Source: Cupriavidus sp. (lineage in GTDB: Bacteria; Pseudomonadota; Gammaproteobacteria; Burkholderiales; Burkholderiaceae). From it: DNA of 40,840 nt. The position numbers were made by a program, and so were the translations under genes. Of this stretch, positions 18,950 to 27,394 are shown piece by piece (positions within the stretch are counted from its first letter, which is position 1; the number at the start of each line of letters is the position of its first letter). The DNA is taken from NCBI GenBank assembly GCA_019236395.1, contig JAFAJB010000152.1, forward strand, positions 1 through 40,840, given 5' to 3'. The notes under the pieces are model-generated. The model had not been told where the DNA came from. It saw only the letters and a list, made by a program, of their open reading frames with translations, and searched no databases.

Positions 18950-20101
18950 TCAGGCTGACACCAGCTTCAGCTTGGCCGCCACCTTGCGCGCCTCCTTCCT
19001 GCGCCCGTACCAGCCGCCGATCACCAGCAGCATCGCCACGGCCACGAGGTCGCCGCTCAGCGCCACCGGACGCGTAGGCCGGCCTCCGGCGACGCCATAG
19101 GTGAACCCTTCGATCGTCACCGACACCACGGCGCCAAGCACAAAACAGAACAGGCTGTGCCGGCCGATCTGCACCACCGGCCCCATGAAGCGGGCCATCC
19201 GCTCGATCCATCCCGCACGCGCCGCCAGATAGACCAGCCACGCCAGCCCCAGGAAGCTGATCACGCGCAGGAAGCCCAGGCTCTGCTTGGGTAGCGGAAA
19301 CACCATCGACGGCACCCATGCCGGCAGCCAGGCCTCGTACACGTGCGGGCGCATCCATAGATACGCCAGCGCCATGCAACCCAGCGTCACCACCACGGAG
19401 CCGATCGTGCACGCCCAGCGCGCGATGTTCTGCTGCGGCAGCACGAAGTCAGGCCGCAGCCGTGCCAGCAGGCCCATGCCGAACATCAGTTGCCACGCAA
19501 ACGGATTGAAGCTCCAGCCGCGCGGCTCGCTGCTGGGCAGCATAGGCAGCAACGCGGGGGCCATGATCCACAGCGCCACGCTGCCGCAAACAAAGGCCAA
19601 TGGATAGTTACGTGCCCAGCGGATCGCCAGCGGCGCCAGGCCAATGAACACGGCATACATCGGCAGCACGTCAGAGACGAACGGCTGGCGCGCAAGGCTC
19701 AGCACCTGGAACAGCGTCTCAACCGGCTGAGCCATGAAAACCGGCGCCTCGGTGGCGCGCACGGCCGGCGCGGGCACCTTGCACATCGCCAGCAGGAAGC
19801 CGAAGAACAGCATCAGCACGCCGGTCAGCACAAAGGCCTTGTAGATTTCCCAGCTACGGCGGTGCAGCCGCTTGCTGGCGACGCTGGCACCCTGGCGCGT
19901 TTCCATGGCCAGGTAGGCGGCGCCCGCCGAATAGCCCGCCAGGAAGACGAAGACCTCGGCGGCGTCGAAGAGCGTGAAATTTCGGATCGTGTAGTCGGCC
20001 AGCACGCTGCCGTTGACATGATCGACCACGATGAAGAGCAGCGCGATGCCGCGAATCAGGTCGATCTCGGTGCGCCGCTGGTTGTTGTTCACTGCGTTCA
20101 C
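18950..20101 (-). CDS. OpgC-like integral membrane acyltransferase
   Basis: This protein of about 383 aa has roughly ten membrane helices and belongs to the OpgC/acyltransferase-3 group. The hallmark start is RRTEIDLIRGIALLFIVVDH, then FTLFDAAEVFVFLAGYSAG, then WEIYKAFVLTGVLMLFFGFL. A late segment is IGRHSLFCFVLGAVVSV. OpgC adds succinate to periplasmic glucans, but OpgC-domain proteins in this clade are not proven to do so, and no opgGH is nearby. The start is uncertain: no ATG exists; GTG 20101 with GGGAAG 8-13 nt upstream is used, and TTG 20116 is possible. It converges on benD and is not part of the ben operon. Confidence 0.88.
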   Translation of the reverse strand: MNAVNNNQRRTEIDLIRGIALLFIVVDHVNGSVLADYTIRNFTLFDAAEVFVFLAGYSAGAAYLAMETRQGASVASKRLHRRSWEIYKAFVLTGVLMLFFGFLLAMCKVPAPAVRATEAPVFMAQPVETLFQVLSLARQPFVSDVLPMYAVFIGLAPLAIRWARNYPLAFVCGSVALWIMAPALLPMLPSSEPRGWSFNPFAWQLMFGMGLLARLRPDFVLPQQNIARWACTIGSVVVTLGCMALAYLWMRPHVYEAWLPAWVPSMVFPLPKQSLGFLRVISFLGLAWLVYLAARAGWIERMARFMGPVVQIGRHSLFCFVLGAVVSVTIEGFTYGVAGGRPTRPVALSGDLVAVAMLLVIGGWYGRRKEARKVAAKLKLVSA

Positions 20102-20122
20102 AGGCGTGCTTCCCAAAGCATT

Positions 20123-20146
20123 CCGGCCGGATCGGAGTCCGGCCGG
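20123..20146 (-). terminator. Hairpin downstream of tetR
   Basis: CCGGCCGGA (20123-20131) and TCCGGCCGG (20138-20146) form a perfect 9-bp stem with a 6-nt loop. It lies after the tetR stop (20211) and directly before the OpgC-like start, both on the minus strand. No T tract follows, so it may be a weak or Rho-assisted terminator. Confidence 0.5.
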
Positions 20147-20210
20147 CTTCTCAGGGAACGCATCTTACCGTGACGTCAGGGTTAACGTGTATTCGTTGTG
20201 TTTCAGCAGG

Positions 20211-20786
20211 TTACGCCGGCAAATGTGCGGCATGCAGCCGGCCCAGCAGACGCCGGCCCGCATCGACCACGCCGCCACCGTGTGCGGTCTGGAAGCGCAC
20301 GATCATGCCTTCGATGCAGAGCATGGCCTCCTCCGCCACTTCGCGCGGGCCTGACAGCGCGAGGCCCCGCGCGATTTCTTCGATGAAGTCTTCCAGCGAT
20401 GCCTTGTGCGCCACGGCCTGGTCCAGCAACCGGGGATCGTCGCCCGCACCGCCGCCCGCCTCCGCAACCATGTTGATGAACGAGCAGCCGCGGAAATCCT
20501 CGGTGGCGAACCACTCGCCCAGCGCATCGGCCATCACGTCCAGGTTGCGCCGGGCCGCCAGCCGGCGCGCCACGGCATCGCGGAACCACGCCATCCAGTG
20601 ATCGTGACGGCGCTCCAGATAGGCGAAGATCAGGTCGTTCTTCGATGAGAAATGGCGATACAGCGACATCTTGGCCACGCCCGATTCGGCAATGATCCGG
20701 TCGATCCCGGTGGCGCGATAGCCATCGCGGTAGAACAGGCGGGCTGCGGTATCAAGGATGCGCTCGCGCGCGGACGGGGTGGACAT
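20211..20786 (-). CDS. TetR/AcrR-family repressor
   Basis: 191 aa. The N-terminal TetR HTH spans about residues 6-50: ARERILDTAARLFYRDGYRA, then TGIDRIIAESGVAKMSLYRH, then FSSKNDLIFAYLE. The C-terminal domain has GCSFINMVAEAGGGAGDD and FIEEIARGLALSGPREVAEE, typical of the YcdC/SCO-like group that senses small organic molecules. The start ATG 20786 is chosen because the longer ATG at 20819 overlaps a TATAAT -10 box. A perfect AGACAG-AT-CTGTCT palindrome sits 6 bp upstream of the -10, so it most likely represses itself. The same operator occurs before the DUF1348 gene at 27395, which makes that gene its probable target. Confidence 0.93.
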   Translation of the reverse strand: MSTPSARERILDTAARLFYRDGYRATGIDRIIAESGVAKMSLYRHFSSKNDLIFAYLERRHDHWMAWFRDAVARRLAARRNLDVMADALGEWFATEDFRGCSFINMVAEAGGGAGDDPRLLDQAVAHKASLEDFIEEIARGLALSGPREVAEEAMLCIEGMIVRFQTAHGGGVVDAGRRLLGRLHAAHLPA

Positions 20787-20817
20787 GACGGGAGAGGCGT
20801 GTGCATTGACAGCACAC

Positions 20818-20839
20818 ATTATAGAAGACAGATCTGTCT
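20818..20839 (-). promoter_or_regulatory. tetR promoter with TetR operator
   Basis: AGACAGATCTGTCT (20826-20839) is a perfect 14-bp palindrome. On the minus strand TATAAT (20823-20818) follows 2 bp after it, so the operator fills the -10/-35 spacer. The -35 is poor (TATTTG or similar). The same arms, AGACAG and CTGTCT, recur at 27996-28009 and 28023-28034. Confidence 0.75.
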
Positions 20840-20870
20840 ACAAATATTTACAAAGATCTACAGGCAGCAA

Positions 20871-20900
20871 GGGCCGGAAGCGACGCGTCGCTTCCGGCCC
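20871..20900 (-). terminator. 30-bp perfect palindrome, terminator of the reductase gene
   Basis: GGGCCGGAAGCGA and its complement TCGCTTCCGGCCC surround CGCG, giving a fully self-complementary 30 bp. It lies 67 bp after the reductase stop (20968) and before the tetR promoter. TTG follows on the minus strand and TTT on the plus strand. It probably isolates tetR from read-through. Confidence 0.65.
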
Positions 20901-20967
20901 TTTCGGCACTTTCAGCCCTTTTGCCACCTTGACCACCCAATCGTGGTGATTGGGGCCAATCAGAGGC

Positions 20968-22383
20968 TCAGGCCGCTTCCCGCAGTTGTGTCAGCCTGGC
21001 GTCCGCATCACGCAGCGCCGTGCGCAGGCCTTCTTCCACCACCGGGTGGTAATACGGCATCGCGAGCATTTCGCCGATGGTCAGGCCCTGCTGATATGAC
21101 CACGCCAGCAGGTGGGCGATATTTTCCGCACGCGGGCCCAGCCACTCGGCGCCGAGGAATCGGCCCGTCACACGGTCGGCATAGACGTGCATCAGTCCAC
21201 GGTTCTTCAGCATCACGCGGCTGCGGCCCTGGTCTTCGAAGCTGACCTCGCCGGTCACGAAACTGCCCGGCTTCAGATCCGCAAAACGCTTGCCGACCAT
21301 CGCGATCTGCGGATCGGAGAACACGACGGCGATCGTCGCGCGGCGCACCAGCGGGCGCACGTCCGGCCAGTGTGCGGCGTTCTCGCCGGCGATCTTGCCT
21401 TCGTCGGCGGCTTCATGAAGCAATGGCAGCACGTTATTGGCATCGCCGGCAATGAAGACCGGGGAATCGCCGCACTGGAGCGTAATCGGGTCGAACACGG
21501 GAACACCGCGCAAGTCGAGTTCGAGCGCCGTGTTGTCGATCGCAAGATTGTCGATATTCGGCCGGCGGCCCGTGGCGGCCAGCACATACGCAAAGCGCTC
21601 GGTCACGGGCTTGCCGTCTTCACCTTCGAACGTGATGACGGCTTCGTCCCCCTCGCGGCGCATCTCGAGCACCCGGGCGTCCGGCAGCAGCGGGAACTCC
21701 TCGTTGAATGCGCGGGCCGCATAGGCACGGATCTCGGGGTCAGACAGCGGTCCGACACCGCCGCCAACACCAAACACGCGCACGCGCACGCCGAGCCGCG
21801 AAAGCGCCTGGCCCAGTTCGAGGCCGATCACACCCGGGCCGAACACGGCCACGCTCTGCGGCAGGTCGTCCCACGAGAAGACGTCGTCATTGACGATCAG
21901 GCGGTCGCCGAACACCGCAAACGCGGGCGGCACGGCCGGGCGCGAGCCGGTGGCAATCACCACGCTGCGGGCACGCACGATCGTGTGGGTGTCGATCTGC
22001 AAAATGGTGTTGTCGATGAACTGCGCGAAGCCGCGCAGGCGATCGGCCTCGGGGATGCTTTCCACGCCGCGCACCACGAAACCGACGAAACGGTCGCGCT
22101 CGCTGCGTACGCGCTGCATGACCTCACGGCCGTCGATACGAACCTGACCATCCACATGCACGCCGAATGCCGCCGTGTGGCGAGCCTCGTGCGCGGCCTC
22201 GGCCGCGGCGATCAGCAGCTTGGACGGCATGCAGCCCACGCGGGCGCAGGTCGTGCCATAGGCACCGCCCTCGATGATCACGGCGCGCTTGCCGGCGGCG
22301 ATGGCCGCGCGGTAGGCCGCCAGGCCTGCGGTGCCCGCGCCAATCACTGCCACGTCGGTCTTGACGGTCTGAATCGTATTCAT
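20968..22383 (-). CDS. FAD-dependent disulfide reductase, dihydrolipoyl dehydrogenase family
   Basis: This 471-aa class I pyridine nucleotide-disulfide oxidoreductase has an FAD motif (VAVIGAGTAGLAAYRAAIAA), the redox pair Cys46-x4-Cys51 (TTCARVGCMPSK), an NAD motif (VAVFGPGVIGLELGQALSRL), a second FAD contact (VFIAGDANNVLPLLHEAADE) and the C-terminal catalytic His446-Pro...Glu451. This is the lipoamide dehydrogenase layout, but no 2-oxoacid dehydrogenase genes are near. Instead it follows a peroxiredoxin-glutaredoxin hybrid 151 bp upstream in the same direction. That pairing recalls glutathione amide reductase with its hybrid peroxidase, so it may recycle a thiol for that enzyme; this is an inference. 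ATG 22383 has AGGAAA 6-11 nt upstream. Confidence 0.88.
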   Translation of the reverse strand: MNTIQTVKTDVAVIGAGTAGLAAYRAAIAAGKRAVIIEGGAYGTTCARVGCMPSKLLIAAAEAAHEARHTAAFGVHVDGQVRIDGREVMQRVRSERDRFVGFVVRGVESIPEADRLRGFAQFIDNTILQIDTHTIVRARSVVIATGSRPAVPPAFAVFGDRLIVNDDVFSWDDLPQSVAVFGPGVIGLELGQALSRLGVRVRVFGVGGGVGPLSDPEIRAYAARAFNEEFPLLPDARVLEMRREGDEAVITFEGEDGKPVTERFAYVLAATGRRPNIDNLAIDNTALELDLRGVPVFDPITLQCGDSPVFIAGDANNVLPLLHEAADEGKIAGENAAHWPDVRPLVRRATIAVVFSDPQIAMVGKRFADLKPGSFVTGEVSFEDQGRSRVMLKNRGLMHVYADRVTGRFLGAEWLGPRAENIAHLLAWSYQQGLTIGEMLAMPYYHPVVEEGLRTALRDADARLTQLREAA

Positions 22384-22534
22384 CTGCGTTTCCTGTTCAA
22401 GCATCTGGGAATTGCCTTCAATCGGCGTACGGGATGACACCGCGAGACATGCGGCGCCATCGGATCCGGCGACTGCGGGGGAAATGGGGTGCCCAGGACA
22501 CCGGTCGGGGGGAACCGGGCCCGGGCGAGGGGGA

Positions 22535-23266
22535 TCAGCGAGCCAGGTACTGTTCGAGGGCTTCGGCGCCGCCAATCAACTTGCCGTTGATGAACACCTG
22601 CGGGGCGGTCATGCTGCCCGACATGGCGCCCAGCACCTTGCCGCGGATCTTGTTTTCGAGCGGCACGTCGATGTACTCGAAACCGTTGTCCGACAGCAGT
22701 TGCTTGGCCTTTGCGCAGTGCGAGCAACCAACCTTCGAGAACACCACCACCTGGTCAGGGGTCTTCGCGGTCGGGGCGATGAAGTTCAGCATCGTGTCGG
22801 CGTCCGACACCTTGAACGGGTCGCCCGGCTCTTCCGGCTCGATGAACATCTTGTCCACCACGCCGTTCTTCACCACCATCGAATAGCGCCAGCTACGCTT
22901 GCCGAAACCGAGGTCGGCCTTGTCGACGAGCATGCCCATGCCATCGGTGAATTCGCCGTTGCCATCAGGGATCATCACGATGTTCTCGGACTCCTGGTCC
23001 TTGGCCCATTCGTTCATGACGAAGGTGTCGTTCACCGACACGCACAGGATCGCGTCCACGCCGTGGCGGGCGAACACCGGCGCCAGTTCGTTGTAGCGCG
23101 GCAGGTGGGTGGACGAGCAGGTCGGGGTGAAGGCGCCCGGCAGCGAGAACACCGCCACGGTCTTGCCGTCGAACAGTTCTGCCGTGGTCACGTCCTTCCA
23201 CTCATTGTTTTCACGCACACGGAAAGTGACGTTAGGGACGCGTTGACCTTCACGGGATTGCAGCAT
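22535..23266 (-). CDS. Peroxiredoxin-glutaredoxin hybrid peroxidase
   Basis: This 243-aa fusion has an N-terminal Prx5-type peroxiredoxin (residues 1-165) with peroxidatic Cys50 in PGAFTPTC, and a C-terminal glutaredoxin (170-243) with Cys181-Ser-His-Cys184 and the cis-Pro motif [14 protein letters not shown]. Such hybrids reduce H2O2 and alkyl hydroperoxides with glutathione, the glutaredoxin arm resolving the peroxidatic Cys. Known homologues are the Haemophilus hybrid Prx5 and GarB of Chromatium. AGGAG precedes ATG 23266. The gene is upstream of the flavin reductase and probably co-transcribed. A 22-bp palindrome at 23372 is a likely control site. Confidence 0.94.
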   Translation of the reverse strand: MLQSREGQRVPNVTFRVRENNEWKDVTTAELFDGKTVAVFSLPGAFTPTCSSTHLPRYNELAPVFARHGVDAILCVSVNDTFVMNEWAKDQESENIVMIPDGNGEFTDGMGMLVDKADLGFGKRSWRYSMVVKNGVVDKMFIEPEEPGDPFKVSDADTMLNFIAPTAKTPDQVVVFSKVGCSHCAKAKQLLSDNGFEYIDVPLENKIRGKVLGAMSGSMTAPQVFINGKLIGGAEALEQYLAR

Positions 23267-23371
23267 CGGGATGACTCCTCAGGGGTTAAGTTGGCGCCAC
23301 GTGTTGCAGCGATGGAGTGGATTCTGAAGATCGTGATGTGATTTGTACAATTCATCGTTTCAACCAAAGCA

Positions 23372-23393
23372 ATTGATAATAACTATTATCAAT
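23372..23393. promoter_or_regulatory. 22-bp AT-rich palindrome between peroxidase and peptidase genes
   Basis: ATTGATAATA (23372-23381) and TATTATCAAT (23384-23393) are perfect 10-bp inverted arms around AC. It lies 106 bp upstream of the peroxiredoxin hybrid start and 114 bp upstream of the dipeptidase start, and is strikingly AT-rich for this DNA. It resembles Fur-type (GATAAT...ATTATC) and could also serve OxyR (an ATA...TAT dyad). Spacing does not match the Fur 7-1-7 rule. The regulator is unresolved. Confidence 0.6.
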
Positions 23394-23506
23394 CGTAGAA
23401 GAGCGATTGATCTTTGCTATCGATGAGTGTTTGCGAGCGCTTTCTCGCGAGTCGCGTCGTCGCTATCATTCGGGCACCCAAAATGACAACCGAAGGGACA
23501 AACCCG

Positions 23507-25246
23507 ATGACCCGCCTGCCTGTACGACTGCCAGTGGCAACCCTGCTGGCCGCCGCCCTGCTCGCCTGCCCGCTCACACCCGTGGCGGTCGCCGCAACCA
23601 TCGCCAAACCCGAGCTCGATCAGCTCGTGGCCGCGAGCACTGCCCAGCCGCCCGCCAGCTTCAATGCATTCCTCGACAGCGCCGTCAAGGCCGATCCGAA
23701 GCTCGCGCCGACCGTGCGCGCCTACCGTGCCAAGCGCCCGCTCAAGGGCGATGACCTCGTCAACATCGGGCGCCTGCTCGGCGTCTACAACCGCGTGCGC
23801 AACCAGCAGGCCGTGCTCGCCAGCATCAGCGAGACGGTGGCGCTGCGCACCGTGCGCGAGGAAAAGGTGCCGCAGCACGAGAACCCCGCGATCATCGAGT
23901 TCGGCAAACTCGTCGAGCGCATGGCCCACGATTTCGGCCTGAACTATCGCAACATCGACAACCGCGTGTTCGAGGTGACACTGCCCGGCACAGGCAAGGA
24001 CACGTTCGGCATCCTCACGCACGCAGACGTGGTGCCCGTGGTGGCCGACGAGTGGGTGCTCGACGATGGCACCAAACTCGATCCGTTCAAGGTCACGCGC
24101 GTAGGCGACTACCTCTATGGCCGTGGCACGATCGACGACAAGGGATCGATCGCGGCCGCGCTCTACGCGATGAAGACGGTGCGTGAATCCGGCGTGCCGC
24201 TGGCGCGTTCGATCCGCCTGATGATCGAAACCACCGAGGAAACCGGTGGCGACGGCATGAAGTACTACCGCGAGAAAACCGCGCTGCCCGACTACAACAT
24301 CGTGCTCGACAGCAAGTACCCGGCGGTGGTGGCGGAGAAAGGCTCGGGCGCGCTGACCGTGCGCTTCCCGGATCAGCCCGTTGACGGCAAGCAGGCCGCG
24401 ATCGTGGCCATGAGCGGCGCCGCATCGGCCAATGCGATTCCGCAGACGGCCACCGCCCGCATCAGTGGCGGCGATCTGGCGAATGTGGCCGCGGCACTCG
24501 ACCGCGCCCGCACCGGCTTCATCGCCCAGAACGAAGCACAGGGCAAGTTCTCGATCGATGTCACGCGCAACGGCGATGCGATCGACGTAAAGGTGACCGG
24601 TTCGTCGGCCCACGGCTCGCGGCCCGAGGAAGGCGTGAACCCCGTGCCGCGGCTGGCGATGTTCCTGCAGTCGTCGGGCGTGGCCTTCGCCGACAACCAG
24701 TACGCGCACGCCATCCGCTACCTGTCCGATCTCTACGGCACCGACTACCTGGGCGACAAGCTCGGCGTGGCCTATCGCGATGACTTCATGGGTCCGCTGA
24801 CGATCTCGCCGACGCTGATCCGCGAGCGCAACGGCAAGCTCGAGGTGACAGCCAACGTGCGCATGCCGCGTGGATCGACGCCGGACGCGCTACGCGCGAA
24901 GATCGCCGAACGTATCCAGGCATGGGCAGGCTCCACGCGCATCGCCCTGGAAATCCAGCACGAGCAAGGCGACTGGATGGCGCGCGATCCCAAGGGCGCG
25001 TGGCTGGCCACGCTGCTGAACATCTACGGCGACACCACGGGGCTGGAGGCCAAGCCAGTGCCGACAGCGGGCAGCACCACGGCCAAGATGATGCCGAACG
25101 CGATCAACTTTGGGCCGGCGATGCCCGGCAAGAAGTACACCGCGCATAACGCCAAGGAGTACAAGGAAGTGGCTGACCTGAACCTCGACATGCAGATGTT
25201 CACCGAAATGCTGGTGCGCGTCGGCAATCTGGAGAAGATGCAGTAA
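23507..25246 (+). CDS. Exported M20 dipeptidase (PepV-like)
   Basis: 579 aa. A signal peptide (MTRLPVRLPVATLLAAALLA..., ending VAVAA) is followed by about 120 residues specific to this long subgroup. The M20 catalytic core then shows GILTHADVVPV, GRGTIDDKGSIAAALYAM, METTEETGG (here IETTEETGGDGMKYY) and VTGSSAHGSRPEEGVNPVPR. The C-terminal metal motif is PGKKYTAHNAKEYKEVADL. PepV-type dipeptidases cleave short peptides with Zn2+; this one should act in the periplasm or be a lipoprotein-like export (a Cys in LLACPL is not a clear lipobox). ATG 23507 with AAGGGA fits; ATG 23483 is less likely. Confidence 0.9.
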   Translation: MTRLPVRLPVATLLAAALLACPLTPVAVAATIAKPELDQLVAASTAQPPASFNAFLDSAVKADPKLAPTVRAYRAKRPLKGDDLVNIGRLLGVYNRVRNQQAVLASISETVALRTVREEKVPQHENPAIIEFGKLVERMAHDFGLNYRNIDNRVFEVTLPGTGKDTFGILTHADVVPVVADEWVLDDGTKLDPFKVTRVGDYLYGRGTIDDKGSIAAALYAMKTVRESGVPLARSIRLMIETTEETGGDGMKYYREKTALPDYNIVLDSKYPAVVAEKGSGALTVRFPDQPVDGKQAAIVAMSGAASANAIPQTATARISGGDLANVAAALDRARTGFIAQNEAQGKFSIDVTRNGDAIDVKVTGSSAHGSRPEEGVNPVPRLAMFLQSSGVAFADNQYAHAIRYLSDLYGTDYLGDKLGVAYRDDFMGPLTISPTLIRERNGKLEVTANVRMPRGSTPDALRAKIAERIQAWAGSTRIALEIQHEQGDWMARDPKGAWLATLLNIYGDTTGLEAKPVPTAGSTTAKMMPNAINFGPAMPGKKYTAHNAKEYKEVADLNLDMQMFTEMLVRVGNLEKMQ

Positions 25247-25286
25247 CCCGGTTGCACCTGGTAGCACCCGACTTCACCGGTGCGCA

Positions 25287-25321
25287 GCGCCGGCCCACCT
25301 CGTGGGTCGATGGGCCGGCGC
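25287..25321 (+). terminator. Strong hairpin after the dipeptidase gene
   Basis: GCGCCGGCCCA (25287-25297) and TGGGCCGGCGC (25311-25321) form a perfect 11-bp stem with a 13-nt loop, 40 bp after the stop at 25246. The only T run afterwards is in CAGAATTTTCG about 15 nt later. It probably separates the dipeptidase from sorA. Confidence 0.6.
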
Positions 25322-25464
25322 CACTGACTAATCAGAATTTTCGTTTGTTGTAATCGATTTAATATGTTTTACAGCTAAGGCGGCGGCCAATAGCCTTTGT
25401 CCCCGCCACACCCGTGCGCACCGTTTGCCACGGACCCCACTCATAAGAAAGACGGAGACAAGGC

Positions 25465-26697
25465 ATGGAGAATCGAGCCCGGAGACGCCGGTTTCTGAAG
25501 CAGGCCGGCGTGCTGACGGCCAATGCAGTCGTCGGCACCACCGCCCTGAACGCCCTCGCCGCGAACGGCGACAAACAGGTTCAACTCCCCTTTGAGAATG
25601 GTGGACGCGAACTCGTCGCGTTCCCGCAGAAACGCCCGCTGATTCTGCTGACCAGCCGGCCGCCCCAGCTTGAGACCCCTTTCAGCGTGTTCAACGAAGG
25701 GATCATCACGCCCAACGACGCGTTCTTCGTGCGCTATCACTGGAGCGGCATCCCGACCTCGATCGACCCGCAGACCTATCGCCTGCGCGTGGGCGGCAAG
25801 GTGAAGACACCGCTGGAGCTGTCCCTGGCCGACATCAAGTCCATTGCGCAGCCTGTGGAACTGGTGGCCGTCAACCAGTGCTCGGGCAACAGCCGTGGCC
25901 TGGTCGATCCTCGCGTCAGCGGCGGCCAGCTTGCCAACGGCGCCATGGGTAACGCGCGCTGGACCGGCGTACCGCTGAAGGCCTTGCTCGAGAAGGCTGG
26001 CGTGCAACCGGGCGCGGTGCAGGTCAGCTTCAACGGCCTGGACCACCCCCCGCTCGACAACAGCCCCGACTTCATAAAGGCTATCGACATCGACCACGCG
26101 CTCGATGGCGAGGTCATGCTGGCCTGGTCGATGAACGGCGAGGACCTGCCGATGCTCAACGGCTACCCGCTGCGCCTGATTGTGCCGGGCCACTACGGAA
26201 CCTACTGGGTAAAACACCTTTCCGACATCCAGGTCCTCGACAAGCCGTTCGACGGATTCTGGGTCAAGACCGCCTATCGCATTCCCGATAACGCCGGAGC
26301 AAACGTAGACCCGGGCACCGCCCCCGCGCGCACACGCCCGATCGGGCGCTTCAACGTGCGGTCGTTCATCACGAGCCTGACCGAGGGTGCGTCGGTGCCG
26401 TCCGGCCGCGAGACCGTGGTACGGGGCATCGCCTTCGACGGCGGCTACGGGATTTCGGAAGTCGCCTTTTCGGCCGATGGCGGCCGGACCTGGACCGAAG
26501 CCACGCTCGGCCAGGATCTTGGCAAGTACTCGTTCCGTGAATGGCGCGCGGTGTTCCGCCCGACCCGCAAGGGCACCTACGACTTGCGCGTGCGTGCGAT
26601 CAACCGTATCGGCCAGAGCCAGCCGATGACCGCGTTGTGGAACCCCACTGGCTATATGCGCAACGTGGTGGAATCCACGCGCGTGAAAGCCGTCTGA
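25465..26697 (+). CDS. sorA: Sulfite dehydrogenase, molybdopterin subunit (SorA type)
   Basis: This 410-aa sulfite oxidase-family molybdoenzyme oxidises sulfite to sulfate in the periplasm. The twin-arginine signal is RRRRFLKQAGVLTANAVV, so it is exported folded by Tat. The Mo-ligating Cys139 is in AVNQCSGNSRG. Other core motifs are FFVRYHWSGIP, DLPMLNGYPLRLIVPGHYGT and WVKHLSDIQVLDKPFDGFW. The C-terminal dimerisation domain holds ISEVAFSADGGRTWTEATLG. Length fits SorA of Starkeya. The cytochrome gene follows 10 bp later. In this setting it could detoxify sulfite from sulfonate or organosulfur use; no such genes are in the window. Confidence 0.93.
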   Translation: MENRARRRRFLKQAGVLTANAVVGTTALNALAANGDKQVQLPFENGGRELVAFPQKRPLILLTSRPPQLETPFSVFNEGIITPNDAFFVRYHWSGIPTSIDPQTYRLRVGGKVKTPLELSLADIKSIAQPVELVAVNQCSGNSRGLVDPRVSGGQLANGAMGNARWTGVPLKALLEKAGVQPGAVQVSFNGLDHPPLDNSPDFIKAIDIDHALDGEVMLAWSMNGEDLPMLNGYPLRLIVPGHYGTYWVKHLSDIQVLDKPFDGFWVKTAYRIPDNAGANVDPGTAPARTRPIGRFNVRSFITSLTEGASVPSGRETVVRGIAFDGGYGISEVAFSADGGRTWTEATLGQDLGKYSFREWRAVFRPTRKGTYDLRVRAINRIGQSQPMTALWNPTGYMRNVVESTRVKAV

Positions 26698-26707
26698 GGA
26701 GCCCGCC

Positions 26708-27370
26708 ATGCACAAGATCACACGCAAACGCTTCTCGCCGCTGCACCTTGCAGCATCGCTGGCATTCGCCCTGGCAGCCATCCCGGCGGCGCATGCACTG
26801 GAGATCCAGCTTCCGCCCGAAACGGCCAGCTACCAGGCCAGCGAACTGCCCGGCTACCGGCTCGCGCAGCAGAACTGCATGACCTGTCATGCCGCCCAGT
26901 ACGTGATCAGCCAGCCGTCTTCGTTCAATCGCGCCTACTGGGAAGCCACGGTCAAGAAGATGAAGGCTGCCTATGGCGCACCGCTGCACGACGAAGACAT
27001 CCCGGTGATAGCCGACTACCTAGTCAGGACGTACGGTGCGGAACGTACGAAGACGACCACGGCAACGGCACCGGCAACTCCGGTTGCAGCCGCCGCACCG
27101 GCACCGGCACCGGCCAAGGCGCATGATGCCAGCAGCCTGCTGGCCGCCAACAACTGCCTTGCCTGCCACGCGGTGGACAAGAAGGTTGTCGGCCCCGCCT
27201 TTCACGATGTCGCGGCAAAGTACGCGGGCCAACCCAATGCGATTGGCACCGTGATGCAGAACATCCGCACCGGCGGCAGCGGCAAATGGGGGCCCGTACC
27301 CATGCCGTCGTTTGCCAGCGTCAGCGATGCGGATCTGCACGAACTGGCAGGCTGGGTACTAGGCCGCTGA
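26708..27370 (+). CDS. sorB: Diheme cytochrome c, SorB fused to a second class I cytochrome
   Basis: This 220-aa periplasmic electron acceptor of SorA has a signal peptide ending AAIPAAHA before LEIQLPPETA. The first heme site is Cys57-MT-Cys60-His61 in a SorB-like domain (to about 110). An Ala/Pro/Thr-rich linker (115-138) leads to a second heme site, Cys150-LA-Cys153-His154, in a cytochrome c551-like domain (KVVGPAFHDVAAKYAG, then GPVPMPSFASVSD with the axial Met). Classical SorB is a monoheme protein of roughly half this size, so this is a fusion that may pass electrons straight on to an oxidase. AGGAG precedes the ATG. Confidence 0.92.
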   Translation: MHKITRKRFSPLHLAASLAFALAAIPAAHALEIQLPPETASYQASELPGYRLAQQNCMTCHAAQYVISQPSSFNRAYWEATVKKMKAAYGAPLHDEDIPVIADYLVRTYGAERTKTTTATAPATPVAAAAPAPAPAKAHDASSLLAANNCLACHAVDKKVVGPAFHDVAAKYAGQPNAIGTVMQNIRTGGSGKWGPVPMPSFASVSDADLHELAGWVLGR

Positions 27371-27394
27371 TCGCCGATAGGCGAAAAGCACGCT

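Noticed and set aside
18950-20101. OpgC-like gene as part of the ben operon
   Set aside because: It is on the opposite strand and convergent with benD, separated by a hairpin.
21112-22437. 441-residue open frame on the plus strand opposite the flavin reductase
   Set aside because: His/Arg-rich, no motif, antisense to an intact enzyme with its own ribosome site.
23372-23393. Firm Fur-box call
   Set aside because: GATAAT...ATTATC half-sites are present but spacing does not fit 7-1-7 or 19-bp rules, and no iron gene is adjacent; kept as unassigned palindrome.
23417-24709. 430-residue open frame opposite the M20 dipeptidase
   Set aside because: Shadow; the plus-strand gene has signal peptide and metal motifs.
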